From positions 3,224,001 to 3,288,000 of the forward strand of contig JADJXK010000002.1 of NCBI GenBank assembly GCA_016710325.1: a stretch of 64,000 nucleotides of DNA. The letters are read 5' to 3'. Position numbers and translations under genes: made by a program. Positions 8,684 through 17,777 of the stretch are shown in pieces. The stretch comes from Candidatus Leptofilum proximum. GTDB lineage: Bacteria > Chloroflexota > Anaerolineae > Promineifilales > Promineifilaceae. Each line of letters opens with the position of its first letter. The stretch's first letter is position 1. Under the pieces are notes generated by a model that was given only the letters and a program-made list of their open reading frames with translations, was not told where the DNA came from and searched no databases.

Positions 8684-11600
8684 ATGTCCCGCGACCATCA
8701 CCGATTCGCCCCCGTTTTTTCCGCTTCGAGCCAACCCCGGTCACACTTCTGGCAGGTGGGCTTTTTCTTGTTTCTCATCTCGCTCTTAGCCATGCCAATT
8801 TTGCAGCCATTGTTAACCCGCCAGGTAACTTGCGGCTTTGATACGGTTTTTCATCTGTGGCGGGCGGTGCAGGCGGGCGCCCTGCTGGATGAAGGGATTT
8901 TGTTTAGCCGCTGGGCGCCGCATATGGCACACGGTTATGGTTACCCGCTGTTTATGTACCAATCGCCTTTGTCAGCGCAGGTAACGGCCGTCTTCCACTT
9001 CCTCTCTCTCAGCTGGCCCGTGGCCCTGAACCTGGCTTATGCTCTGGGGATTCTGGCTTCCGGTTGGACGATGTGGTGGCTGGCCCGCACCTTCTGGGGC
9101 GATTGGGGCGGCGTGGTGGCGGCCGTGGCCTACCTGTACGCGCCGTTCCACGCTTACGTGGCGTTTTACCGCGCCAGCCTGTCGGAGACGGTGGCCTGGA
9201 GCCTGCCGCCGCTGGTGCTGTGGGGGCTGTACTGCTGGCAGAAAGACCGCAGTTCTTGGGGATTGGTCACGGCCGTTTTCAGCTTCATCCTCCTCGTTTA
9301 CACCCATGACGTGACGGCTTACATGTTCCTGCCGCTGTTTGTCGGTTGGATTGGGCTGTGGGCGGCGAACGGCCGTTCCTGGACCACCTTGTGGCAGGGC
9401 GGCCTGGCCTTGCTGCTGGGGCTGGGCGGCAGCGCCTTCTTCTGGCTGCCCGCCATTTTTGAGCGATCTGCCGTCCAGTTTGGCCGGGCCAACAGCGCCT
9501 GGCCCTTCCTCTATACGAACAACTTCCTGCCGCTGGATCACCTCCTGGCGCTGCCGCGCAACGCGGATCCCAGCCTGCTCAACGATTGGCCGCCGCGCGC
9601 CCTTGGCCTGCTGCTGCTGGGGGTGACACTGGCCGCAGCCGGGCTGGCGTGGCGCGGGGCAAAGGACAGCCGCTGGCTGGCTGGCTTTCTGCTGCTGGGG
9701 CTGGGTGGCTATATTTTTCTCACGGTGCGTGGATCGGAATGGTTGTGGACGGCCGTTCCCCAACTGGCCGCCTTCCAATTTCCCTGGCGCTTTCTGGCCC
9801 CCGCCAGCCTCATCGCCGCATTTTTATGCGGCGGGGCAGGTCTCCCGACAAGCCAACCTCCCGCAGGTTTCATCCAGTATGAACCACCCGGAAAAAAACC
9901 TGCGGGAGGTTCTGCGCAATCCAGGATTGTACGCGCCTCTGCGTTAAATCTTATTGCAATTGTGGTGCTGTCGGTGGGGCATTGGGGCTGGCTGTACCCC
10001 GATTTATGCGATCCGCCTGGCGATCTTTCGCTGGACGGGCTGGTGAGCTGGGAAGTGGCCACCCAAACGCTGGGCAGTACGGCCAGCGGCGAGCTGCTGC
10101 CGCGTGATGTGCAAATCGTGCCCGAACCGGCCAATCCACCCGCCTGGCAGGCCCGTCTCGATGAAACCAGCTTGCCACCCGAAGCCAGTTTACTAGCCAC
10201 CAACCACGAGCCACTAGCGACAACAATTGAATTAGACTCGGCCGTGCCCTTCCAGGCCACCCTGCGCGTGTTCAACTTTCCCGGCTGGCGCGTGTCGGTA
10301 AACGGCCGTCCTGTGCCCATCATCCCCTCTAACCCCGAAGGCTGGATAACGGTGCCGGTCCCCGACGGCCGTGCCACCATCCGGGCCACCTTTGGCAAAA
10401 CGCCGCTGCGTGCGTGGGCGGATGGACTGTCGCTGGCGAGTGTGTTTTTGCTGCTGGTGGTCGGTTATCGGTTATCGGTTATCGGTAAACAGCCCAACGC
10501 TCACCGCTCACCGAATACCGTTCACCGATTACCGTTCACCGTTCACCGTTCACCGTTCACCGCTTACGGCTTACCGCTCGCCGTCGCCCTGCTGCTCATT
10601 GCCGCCAAGCTCCTCCTGGTCGATGCCGGGCGCACGCCGCTGCGGCAGCCGCGGTTGCAGGATGGAGCACTGGCTGGTGTGGATCAGCCAACGGCCGTTA
10701 CCCTGGGCACGGCCAGCAATCCAGCGCAGGTGCGGCTGTGGGGGCTGGATGAATGGGAAACGGCCGTGCCCGCCGATCAACCGCTCACCCTCAGCCTCTA
10801 CTGGCAGGCGCTCCAGCCGCTAACCGCCAACTACAAGATCGGGCTGACCCTGGTAGACGAAAACGGCGTGCGCTGGTCCGAGGAAGGGCTGCGCGACTAC
10901 CGCTGGCTGCGCAACCCGCCGCCCACCACCGGCTGGCCCACCGACCAGTATGCGCTTACCGCGTTTTACGTCGATCTGCTGCCGGGCACGCCGCCCGGCG
11001 TGTACCAGCTTCAGCTCGCCTTTTTCGAGGAAAACACGCTGATGCCGCTGACGTTTTACCAGGACAACGGCCAGCCGCTTGGCCCGGTATTTGAACTGGG
11101 TGAGGTAACGCTTGAGCCGCCTGACGATCCCTGGTCTGGCACGCTGGACATGCAGCACCGGCTCAACGCCACTGTGGACAACGCCACGCTGTGGGGCAGC
11201 CGCCTGGATCGCACGCAGGCCGCGCCGGGCGACCCGGTGCTGGTGACGATGTTCTGGTCGGCGCAGGGTGCGGTAGAAACCACGCTGAGCCTGGTGGATG
11301 AAACAGGCGAACGAGCTGCCAACTGGCCCGTGACGCTGCCGGATTACGGCGCGGGTGCGTGGCGCAGCCAGCTGCTTTTGCGCCTGCCGGTGGCCCTGGC
11401 CGACGGCCGTTACCAATGGCAGCTCACCTTCCCCGCCGGGCAAATGGTGCACTGGGGCGAACTCACCATCACCGAGCCAGCCCGCACGCTGACCCGGCCA
11501 GAGGTGGCAACGGGGATCGACGTGACGCTCAGTGAGCAGGCCACGCTGGTTGGCTTCAGCCTGGATCAGTCCACCGTAGCGGCGGGCGAAACGCTAAACC

Positions 11601-11908
11601 TGGCGTTGGTGTGGCAGGGTGTAACGGAAATGAGCGAGAGCTACCGTGTGTTTGTGCATTTGCTGGCGGAAGACGGCCGTCTCGTGGCCCAGTCAGACGG
11701 GCTACCTGCCAACTGGACGCGCCCCACCACCGGCTGGCTACCCGGCGAGTTTATCACCGACCCGCACAGCCTGACCCTACCCAACGATCTGCCGCCTGGC
11801 CGCTACAGCCTGGTCACCGGCCTCTACCTGCCCAACGCCAGCCGCCTGCAGCAGCCCGACGGCCGTGACAACATTCCTCTTACCGTGATCACGGTTACTG
11901 AGCCTTAA
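8684..11908 (+). CDS. Large polytopic membrane protein (PTPS-related/YfhO-like) with C-terminal beta domains
   Basis: The N-terminal half (about residues 20-660) has a dozen or so membrane helices. It carries motifs of the membrane family called 6-pyruvoyl-tetrahydropterin synthase-related, such as CGFDTVFHLWRAVQAG, FSRWAPHMAHGYGYPLF and FYRASLSETVAW. These resemble polytopic glycosyltransferase-type proteins, but enzyme activity is not proven. The C-terminal part (about 690-1074) holds three beta-sandwich repeats (LSLYWQAL, VTMFWSAQ, LALVWQGV) that should lie outside the membrane. Two stretches look like repeat elements read in frame: 9,847-9,925 and 10,463-10,575, the latter giving an odd HRSPFTVHRSPF run. 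Both fall between membrane helices, where an insertion would be tolerated. It stands alone between two divergent neighbours. Confidence 0.65.
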   Translation: MSRDHHRFAPVFSASSQPRSHFWQVGFFLFLISLLAMPILQPLLTRQVTCGFDTVFHLWRAVQAGALLDEGILFSRWAPHMAHGYGYPLFMYQSPLSAQVTAVFHFLSLSWPVALNLAYALGILASGWTMWWLARTFWGDWGGVVAAVAYLYAPFHAYVAFYRASLSETVAWSLPPLVLWGLYCWQKDRSSWGLVTAVFSFILLVYTHDVTAYMFLPLFVGWIGLWAANGRSWTTLWQGGLALLLGLGGSAFFWLPAIFERSAVQFGRANSAWPFLYTNNFLPLDHLLALPRNADPSLLNDWPPRALGLLLLGVTLAAAGLAWRGAKDSRWLAGFLLLGLGGYIFLTVRGSEWLWTAVPQLAAFQFPWRFLAPASLIAAFLCGGAGLPTSQPPAGFIQYEPPGKKPAGGSAQSRIVRASALNLIAIVVLSVGHWGWLYPDLCDPPGDLSLDGLVSWEVATQTLGSTASGELLPRDVQIVPEPANPPAWQARLDETSLPPEASLLATNHEPLATTIELDSAVPFQATLRVFNFPGWRVSVNGRPVPIIPSNPEGWITVPVPDGRATIRATFGKTPLRAWADGLSLASVFLLLVVGYRLSVIGKQPNAHRSPNTVHRLPFTVHRSPFTAYGLPLAVALLLIAAKLLLVDAGRTPLRQPRLQDGALAGVDQPTAVTLGTASNPAQVRLWGLDEWETAVPADQPLTLSLYWQALQPLTANYKIGLTLVDENGVRWSEEGLRDYRWLRNPPPTTGWPTDQYALTAFYVDLLPGTPPGVYQLQLAFFEENTLMPLTFYQDNGQPLGPVFELGEVTLEPPDDPWSGTLDMQHRLNATVDNATLWGSRLDRTQAAPGDPVLVTMFWSAQGAVETTLSLVDETGERAANWPVTLPDYGAGAWRSQLLLRLPVALADGRYQWQLTFPAGQMVHWGELTITEPARTLTRPEVATGIDVTLSEQATLVGFSLDQSTVAAGETLNLALVWQGVTEMSESYRVFVHLLAEDGRLVAQSDGLPANWTRPTTGWLPGEFITDPHSLTLPNDLPPGRYSLVTGLYLPNASRLQQPDGRDNIPLTVITVTEP
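9847..9925. repeat. Inverted-repeat element inside a coding region (CCTCCCGCAGGTTT family)
   Basis: CCTCCCGCAGGTTT near 9858 is matched by AACCTGCGGGAGG near 9898-9910. It shares arm sequence with the intergenic repeat at 2,221-2,286. The reading frame of the membrane protein stays open through it. Confidence 0.75.
10463..10575. repeat. Inverted-repeat element inside a coding region (CGGTTATCGG/CCGTTCACCG words)
   Basis: Three tandem CGGTTAT words on the left face multiple CCGTTCA or CCGATTA words on the right. It matches the word family of the intergenic element at 27,733-27,806. It is translated in frame as an Arg/His/Pro-rich linker between two membrane helices. Confidence 0.8.
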
Positions 11909-11915
11909 TTTTTTC

Positions 11916-11996
11916 ATCACGAATTTAACGAATAGACGAATGGAACGAATAGGTGAAAAGATTCGCGTTATTCGTTTATTCGTGCCATTCGTGATT
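11916..11996. repeat. Inverted repeat built from ACGAAT words
   Basis: ATCACGAATTTAACGAAT on the left is answered by ATTCGTGCCATTCGTGAT on the right, each arm being tandem ACGAAT or ATTCGT words. It lies between the convergent stops of the membrane protein and the methyltransferase, where it could end transcription from both sides. Confidence 0.8.
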
Positions 11997-12014
11997 GATC
12001 TTCTGCAGGGGCGG

Positions 12015-12620
12015 CTACGGCCGTTTCCGTAAAATAATCAGCTCTTCGATGTTCTGGCGAGAGGGGACAGAGTCGGCTGGAAACTCGCGATGCTGCAAAG
12101 TGAACCCGTGTTCAGTCAGCAGTTCAACCACGGCATCCGGCTGCACCACAAAGGGCGGACCACCCGGCCGCGTGCCAATGGGGAAGGACAGGGCGATGTA
12201 CCGTCCACCGTGCTTGAGCAGGCGCGCCGCCAGGGCCGCGTACTCGCCCCGCCGCGCCGGATCGATGGCGCAGAAGCAGGTGTATTCCAGCAGGTAGTCA
12301 AAACGGCCGTCCCACCCCTCATCCAGCTCAAAAATATCCGCCTGCACAATCTGCACCGGGTAGGCCGGATCGTTGAGCTTGTGCATGGTGGCCACTGCCT
12401 GGGGGGCGAAGTCCACGGCCGTGACGGCAAAGCCATGCCGGGCAAACAGGCGGGCGTCATGGCCATGGCCTGCACCCAGCACAATCATCTCACCCGGCGG
12501 ATATTGACCGCTGGCGGCCAGCCGAGCAAAGGTCGGTGTCGGTTCGCCAAGGTCCCAGGGGATACGGCCGTTGCGGTAACTTTCCTGCCAAAAAAGGGGG
12601 GAATTGGTATCTAACAGCAT
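12015..12620 (-). CDS. SAM-dependent methyltransferase, TPMT-like
   Basis: A 201-residue class I methyltransferase of the thiopurine S-methyltransferase-like group. The glycine-rich SAM loop is at residues about 50-58 (VLGAGHGHDA), with the acidic ribose-binding residue in VTAVDFAP. The motif WQESYRNGRIPWDLGEPTP near the start is typical of bacterial members of this family. The substrate is unknown; relatives methylate small thiols, selenium or tellurium compounds, or halides. The start at 12620 is preferred because a TATAAT lies exactly 6 bp upstream of it, suggesting a leaderless transcript. It is divergent from the S9 peptidase gene. Confidence 0.85.
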   Translation of the reverse strand: MLLDTNSPLFWQESYRNGRIPWDLGEPTPTFARLAASGQYPPGEMIVLGAGHGHDARLFARHGFAVTAVDFAPQAVATMHKLNDPAYPVQIVQADIFELDEGWDGRFDYLLEYTCFCAIDPARRGEYAALAARLLKHGGRYIALSFPIGTRPGGPPFVVQPDAVVELLTEHGFTLQHREFPADSVPSRQNIEELIILRKRP

Positions 12621-12626
12621 GGTCCG

Positions 12627-12632
12627 ATTATA
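12627..12632 (-). promoter_or_regulatory. -10 element placed for a leaderless transcript
   Basis: TATAAT on the minus strand ends 6 bp before the methyltransferase ATG at 12620. Transcription would then begin at or next to the start codon. The -35 is weak. Confidence 0.5.
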
Positions 12633-12706
12633 ACCAACTCCGGCTGGCACCAAAGCGCAATGCTGCCACTCCCCCACATAAAGAGAGCATGCACAACATT
12701 TTGTCG

Positions 12707-12735
12707 TTGGCGAATTGGCCTTTGCGGTTTATCAT
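12707..12735 (+). promoter_or_regulatory. Sigma-70 type promoter for a leaderless S9 peptidase mRNA
   Basis: TTGGCG at 12707-12712 and TATCAT at 12730-12735 are separated by 17 bp. The ATG at 12742 lies 6 bp past the -10, so the predicted start of transcription coincides with the start codon. Confidence 0.55.
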
Positions 12736-12741
12736 TTACCC

Positions 12742-14691
12742 ATGACTGGACAGAAGATAGCGCCTTATGGCTCCTGGAAATCACCCATTACCTCAGATTT
12801 GATCGTGGCTGGCTCCATTGGGTTAAGCCAGTTGAAAATGAACTGCGGCGCTGTTTACTGGACCGAAGGACGGCCGTCGGAAAACGGCCGTAACGCGCTG
12901 GTAAAATGGACGCCAGAAAACGGCCTGGAAGAGCTCTCGGCGGCCGGGTTCAACGTGCGCAGCCGGGTGCACGAGTACGGCGGCGGCGCTTATACCGTGC
13001 ACGATGACGCGGTTTACTTCACCAACTTCATCGATCAGCGGATCTACGTGCAGTATCCCTACAGCGAGCCTGAACCGCTCACCACCAGCGAATCGCTGCG
13101 CTTTGCCGACGGCCTTGTTGATGCCCGTCGTGGTCGCCTCTTCTGCATCCGCGAAGACCATGCAGCGCCGGGCCAGGAACCGGTCAACAGCCTGGTGAGC
13201 CTGAACCTGGACAGCCAAAATGAAACGGGTGAAGTGCTGGCCACGGGCCACAACTTTTACGCCTCACCGCGGTTGAGCCCAAACGGCCGTCAGCTGGCCT
13301 GGCTGAGCTGGAACCACCCCAACATGCCCTGGGACGGCACCGAGTTGTGGGTAGCCGACCTGGACGAAACGGGCGCCAGCCTGAGCAACCTGAGGTGCGT
13401 AGCCGGTGGCCCGGAAGAATCGATCTTCCAGCCAGAATGGTCGCCCACCGGTGAACTGTTCTTCGTTTCCGATCGCACCAACTGGTGGAACCTGTACCGC
13501 TGGCGCGACGGCGTCATTCAGCCGGTTTACCCCATGGAAGCCGAATTTGGCCTGCCTCAGTGGGTTTTTGGCATATCCACCTATGCTTTTGAGCAGGCCG
13601 GCAGCCTCATTTGCACCTATACACAAAACGGCCGTTGGGTCCTGGCGCGGCTCAACATGGAGTTGGGCACCCTCACGCCCATCGAGACGCCCTACAGCGC
13701 CATTTACGATTTGCACGTAGACAACGGCTACGTCTGCTTCATCGGTGGCTCGGCCACCCGGCCCAATGCCGTGGTGCGGCTCAACCTGCAAACCAACGAG
13801 GCGCAAGTTTTGCGCCAGTCCACCGAGTTGACGGTAGACCCGGCTTACCTTTCGGTGCCCGAGCCGGTGGAATTTCCCACGGAAAACGGGCTCACCGCTC
13901 ATGCCATCTACTACCCCCCGGCCAACCGCGACTTTGCAGCGCCGGAGGGCGAACTTCCGCCGCTGTTGGTGCTGAGCCACGGCGGGCCTACCAGCGCCAC
14001 AGACACCACGCTAAGCTTAAGCAAGCAGTATTGGACCAGCCGCGGCTTTGCCGTGCTGGACGTGAATTATGGGGGGAGCACGGGATACGGCCGTGCCTAC
14101 CGCCAGCGCCTCAATGGGCAGTGGGGTATTGTTGATGTGCAAGACTGCGTGAACGGGGCTTCCTACCTGGTGCAGCAGGGGTTGGCTGACGGCCGTCGGT
14201 TGGCCATTCGCGGCGGCAGCGCCGGGGGCTACACTACCCTGTGCGCCCTCACCTTCTACGACACGTTTAGTGCTGGGGCCAGCCATTTTGGCGTCAGCGA
14301 TCTGGAAGCGCTGGCCAAGGAAACCCACAAATTTGAATCGCGCTACCTGGACAGCATGATAGGCCCTTACCCAGAAACCAAACAGACCTACATCGAGCGC
14401 TCCCCCATCCACTTCACCGACCGGATCAACTGCCCGCTCATCCTGTTTCAAGGGTTAGAAGACAAAGTGGTGCCGCCTAACCAGGCGGAAACAATGTTTG
14501 AAGCCGTCAAGGCCAAGGGCATCCCCGTCGCCTACGTCGCTTTCCCCGGCGAGCAGCATGGCTTCCGCAGCGCCGAAAACATCAAGCGCACCCTGGATGC
14601 CGAGCTTTACTTCTACGGCCAGATCTTCGGCTTCGAACCAGCCGATCCGATTAAACCGGTTGAGATCGAAAACCTGCCCGCTCCCGGCTAA
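12742..14691 (+). CDS. S9 family prolyl oligopeptidase-like serine peptidase
   Basis: A 649-residue serine peptidase of the acylaminoacyl-peptidase/dipeptidyl-peptidase group that trims short peptides. The N-terminal about 380 residues form a beta-propeller (repeats such as SPNGRQLAWLSW and QPEWSPTGELFFVSD). The C-terminal alpha/beta-hydrolase domain carries Ser493 in RGGSAGGYT, Asp574 in GLEDKVVPP and His606 in GEQHGFR. No signal peptide is seen, so it is probably cytoplasmic. The start at 12742 is preferred over an upstream non-ATG start because it gives the usual N-terminus and fits the promoter. Its -10 lies only 6 bp away, so the message looks leaderless. Confidence 0.93.
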   Translation: MTGQKIAPYGSWKSPITSDLIVAGSIGLSQLKMNCGAVYWTEGRPSENGRNALVKWTPENGLEELSAAGFNVRSRVHEYGGGAYTVHDDAVYFTNFIDQRIYVQYPYSEPEPLTTSESLRFADGLVDARRGRLFCIREDHAAPGQEPVNSLVSLNLDSQNETGEVLATGHNFYASPRLSPNGRQLAWLSWNHPNMPWDGTELWVADLDETGASLSNLRCVAGGPEESIFQPEWSPTGELFFVSDRTNWWNLYRWRDGVIQPVYPMEAEFGLPQWVFGISTYAFEQAGSLICTYTQNGRWVLARLNMELGTLTPIETPYSAIYDLHVDNGYVCFIGGSATRPNAVVRLNLQTNEAQVLRQSTELTVDPAYLSVPEPVEFPTENGLTAHAIYYPPANRDFAAPEGELPPLLVLSHGGPTSATDTTLSLSKQYWTSRGFAVLDVNYGGSTGYGRAYRQRLNGQWGIVDVQDCVNGASYLVQQGLADGRRLAIRGGSAGGYTTLCALTFYDTFSAGASHFGVSDLEALAKETHKFESRYLDSMIGPYPETKQTYIERSPIHFTDRINCPLILFQGLEDKVVPPNQAETMFEAVKAKGIPVAYVAFPGEQHGFRSAENIKRTLDAELYFYGQIFGFEPADPIKPVEIENLPAPG

Positions 14692-14748
14692 CCTCACGTG
14701 CCAAAACCAATGTGGTTTCCTGGTTAATTTTGGGCTTGGAAGCAGAAA

Positions 14749-16977
14749 TTATTCGGGGCGATAAAAGGAATCTGCGGGCAGGAGCGGCTCGGCAGCCTCA
14801 AACGAATCCACAATTTCGATGAAAAAGACGTTGGCCAGCGCCCGGATCTGGTGCAGGATGCGCACCAGCTGGCGCGGCCGCAGCACTTCCACCGCCAGGT
14901 TGATGTGCACCTCATTTGGCGCGCCGGGGTCCGGCGTGTGAATGTAGATGATGTTGATGTCTTCGTCTTTCATCAACTGGGTGATTTCAAACAGCAGACC
15001 GGGGCGATCATACACTTTGACCTGGAGCTTGATCTGGCGCACTTCGCGCGGGGCGGCTTCCCCCCAGGCGAGCTTGAGCTTGCGGCCAGCCAGGCGTTCC
15101 GGGTTTAAGGTATGGCAGCGCTGGTGATGCACGGTCACACCCCCATCCAGCCGCAGGAAACCCAGGATGGCATCGGGCGGGCGCGGACTGCAGGTGCCGC
15201 AGAGGCGAATTTCGCGCCCTTCGGCCTGGGTCACCACAAACTGGTCGCCCTCTTCCGAGAAGACCACCTTGCCCAACGGCCGTGCCGGCCCCTGAGCCCA
15301 CATTTCTTCAAGGAGCTTGGTAGTAACGGCCGTTGGCAGCAGCTCGGCCCGCCCCAGTTCGTAATACATGTCCTTGATATTGTTGTAGCCAAACGAGTGG
15401 GCCACGCGTTCATGCGGATAGGTATGCATCCCCAGCATAGCCAGTTCATCTTGCAGCAGTTGGAGGCCCTGGAGAACGGCCGTTTGCGGCGACAACCGCC
15501 TAAACCAGCGTCGGGCGTGGCTGCGCGCATAGTTGGTCATGATGTAGCCCAGGTCTTCATCCAGCCAGGCCCGCTGCGGCTGCGCCCGGTCTTTCTTCAT
15601 GATGCGCACCTTCATGCCGTCCAGCAGCGGCCGGTTCAGCGGGTACAACATGTCGTTCACATACGCCGAATGGCACTGATTGCCCAGCCCGGTATGGATG
15701 GCATAGGCAAAGTCCAGCGCCGTAGCCCCCTTGGCCAGCTCTACCGCATCACCACGCGGGGTAAACACCCGAATTTGCTGGCGGAACACATCTTCCACCA
15801 CACCACGCACCCCGGCCGTCGGGTCCTGCGGCTCTAGATTGATGTTTTCGTTGATGTTTTCAAAAAACGTCTCGACACGGTCGGCCACGCCGCTGGTCCA
15901 CAGCGGCGTATCGGCGTACAGCCAGCGCGCCAGCACCCCCACTTCAGATACCTTGTCCATCGGTTCGGTGCGCAGGCGCAGCTTCAGGTGCTGCCCGTTG
16001 CTGTGCACCACCGTGGTGTGCAGCGAGCGGTAAAGATTGTCCCGCGCCACCGCCACGTAATCGTCAAAGGTTCCCGGCACGGGCTGCCACAGCTGGTGCA
16101 GGTAGCCCAGCGCCTGGTAACACGACTGCCAGTTGTCCATCAGCACCACCAGGCGCATGGTTTTGTCCACCTCGTAAAACGAGGCGGCGCTTTCGCATAA
16201 ATCCTGGTAAACGCTGTAGATATTTTCCGGGGCTAAAAAGACTTTACGCACATCCAGGTTGGCCTGCAGCAGGCAGTCAAAAATCTGGCCGCTGATGAGC
16301 AGGTAATCTTCCTGCTGCTCCTGGTGAATTTGCTCCAACCGGCTGCGAATGATGGTATGTGCGGTGGGATGCAGCACTTCCAGCGAGAGCGACTCCAGCT
16401 CGTTTTTGAGCCGCCAGATGCCCAGACGGTTGGCCAGCGGTGCATACACCGATAGGGTTTCTTTGGCCTTGTACACCTGCCGCGAATGCGGCGTGGCTTT
16501 AATGGTGCGCATATTGTGCAGCCGGTCAAACAGCTTGATGATGACCACGCGCATATCGCTGGTCATGGCGGCCAGCAGCTTGTGCAGGGTTAAATCTTCA
16601 ATTTCCTGCTTGGACAGCTCTTTCCGGTTGGCAAAGCCCTTGGTGACATCTTTCAGCTTGGTGACGCCATCTACCAGCCGCGCCACCTCTGGACCAAAAA
16701 TCCGCTCAATTTCGTCGATGGTGACGCGGGTGTCTTCGGCCACGTCGTGCAGCAGAGCAGCTACCAGGGTAGACGCATCCAGCATATATTCAGAGATGTA
16801 GTAGGCGACGGTAAGGGGGTGAGTAAAAAAAAGCTCGCCGGACTTACGGCGTTGGTCTCCGTGTTCCCGGCGAGCAAGCGCAAAGGCTTCCTGCACACAA
16901 ATGCGGTCTTCAGCACTAAGGTACCGGTTAACCTGCTCAAAAAATTGTTTACCGTCAGACGCAATGGTATGTGTCAT
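14749..16977 (-). CDS. rel: Rel/SpoT family (p)ppGpp hydrolase with apparently dead synthetase domain
   Basis: Long RSH protein of 742 residues. The HD hydrolase domain keeps its key residues: His53 (FTHP), His77-Asp78 with Glu81 (LLHDVAED), and Asp151 (LFDRLHNMRT). The synthetase domain is recognisable (YQALGYLHQLWQPVPG, YRSLHTTV) but has lost catalytic positions. The usual ExQIRT is KLRLRT (332-337), so the catalytic Glu is Lys. The Asp before the invariant Arg is missing in FYEVDKTMR, NGYxSLH has become NLYRSLH, and the basic ATP-binding residues around IYSVYQDL are not basic. TGS (about 400-465) and ACT (about 660-735) domains follow. Inferred to degrade ppGpp only. It lies downstream of the regulator and kinase block on the same strand. 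Confidence 0.92.
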   Translation of the reverse strand: MTHTIASDGKQFFEQVNRYLSAEDRICVQEAFALARREHGDQRRKSGELFFTHPLTVAYYISEYMLDASTLVAALLHDVAEDTRVTIDEIERIFGPEVARLVDGVTKLKDVTKGFANRKELSKQEIEDLTLHKLLAAMTSDMRVVIIKLFDRLHNMRTIKATPHSRQVYKAKETLSVYAPLANRLGIWRLKNELESLSLEVLHPTAHTIIRSRLEQIHQEQQEDYLLISGQIFDCLLQANLDVRKVFLAPENIYSVYQDLCESAASFYEVDKTMRLVVLMDNWQSCYQALGYLHQLWQPVPGTFDDYVAVARDNLYRSLHTTVVHSNGQHLKLRLRTEPMDKVSEVGVLARWLYADTPLWTSGVADRVETFFENINENINLEPQDPTAGVRGVVEDVFRQQIRVFTPRGDAVELAKGATALDFAYAIHTGLGNQCHSAYVNDMLYPLNRPLLDGMKVRIMKKDRAQPQRAWLDEDLGYIMTNYARSHARRWFRRLSPQTAVLQGLQLLQDELAMLGMHTYPHERVAHSFGYNNIKDMYYELGRAELLPTAVTTKLLEEMWAQGPARPLGKVVFSEEGDQFVVTQAEGREIRLCGTCSPRPPDAILGFLRLDGGVTVHHQRCHTLNPERLAGRKLKLAWGEAAPREVRQIKLQVKVYDRPGLLFEITQLMKDEDINIIYIHTPDPGAPNEVHINLAVEVLRPRQLVRILHQIRALANVFFIEIVDSFEAAEPLLPADSFYRPE

Positions 16978-17019
16978 AAACGGTAATGATATTAAAATCC
17001 AAAGAAAAGTAAAACTTTT

Positions 17020-17754
17020 TTATGCTTTCTTATAGTCGACAAAACGGTAGCCAACACCTCGTTCGGTGAGAATGTAGTACGGATTTGCCGGATCTTCCTC
17101 GATTTTTTTGCGCAGGTAGTTGATGTAGAGCCTCAGGTAATGGGTTTCATCGCGGTACTCATAGCCCCATACTTTGGCCAGCAGCGTTTCATGCGGCACC
17201 ACCCAGCCCGCGTTCTGGATAAGGTGATTTAGCAGGCGGTATTCGGTGGGGCGCAGGTCGATGCGCTCGTTGTTGACGATGACCTGGTGCCGGTTGAAAT
17301 CAACGGAAAGGCGGTCGTCGATGCGCAGGATGGTGCGTGGGGGTGGGGCTGGCCATTCCGCGCGGCGGAGAACGGCCGTTACCCTGGTCACCAACTCGCG
17401 CGGGCTGAAGGGCTTGGTAATGTAATCATCTGCCCCCAGGCTGAGGCCTTGAATCTTGTCATCCTCATCGCTTTTTACCGTTAACAAAATCACCGGCACG
17501 GTGGAGATCTCCCGCAGCAGCTTGAGCGTTTCAAAGCCGTCCATCTCGGGCATCATCACGTCCATGATCACCAGGTCTGGGGTATGCTGGCGAATTTGCT
17601 CCAGCGCCACCAACCCGTTTTCGGCCTCAATGATCTGGTAACCTTCGAGTTCCATATTCATGCGGATAAAGCGCCGCATACGCGACTCATCATCAACCAC
17701 CAGAACCAGGCGCGGCGCCGTGGGCTCTAGTGAGTCGGGTACTTGTTCAACCAT
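17020..17754 (-). CDS. OmpR-family response regulator
   Basis: A 244-residue DNA-binding response regulator. The receiver domain (about 12-125) has the acidic pair in VVDDESRMRRFI, the phosphoacceptor Asp in LVIMDVMMPEMDG, Thr in ILLTVKSDEDD and the conserved Lys in YITKPFSPREL. A winged-helix domain (about 145-240) follows, with LRPTEYRLLNHLIQNAGWVV and YINYLRKKIEEDP. No histidine kinase gene is adjacent, so its partner lies elsewhere. It sits between rel and a 78-residue gene, with only 23-42 bp gaps, suggesting co-transcription with the signalling block. Confidence 0.95.
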   Translation of the reverse strand: MVEQVPDSLEPTAPRLVLVVDDESRMRRFIRMNMELEGYQIIEAENGLVALEQIRQHTPDLVIMDVMMPEMDGFETLKLLREISTVPVILLTVKSDEDDKIQGLSLGADDYITKPFSPRELVTRVTAVLRRAEWPAPPPRTILRIDDRLSVDFNRHQVIVNNERIDLRPTEYRLLNHLIQNAGWVVPHETLLAKVWGYEYRDETHYLRLYINYLRKKIEEDPANPYYILTERGVGYRFVDYKKA

Positions 17755-17777
17755 AATTTGCTACAAACACTCCAAGA

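Noticed and set aside
10463..10575. Real protein domain reading HRSPFTVHRSPF
   Set aside because: It equals the translation of a dispersed DNA repeat whose words also occur in intergenic gaps, so it is not a conserved domain.
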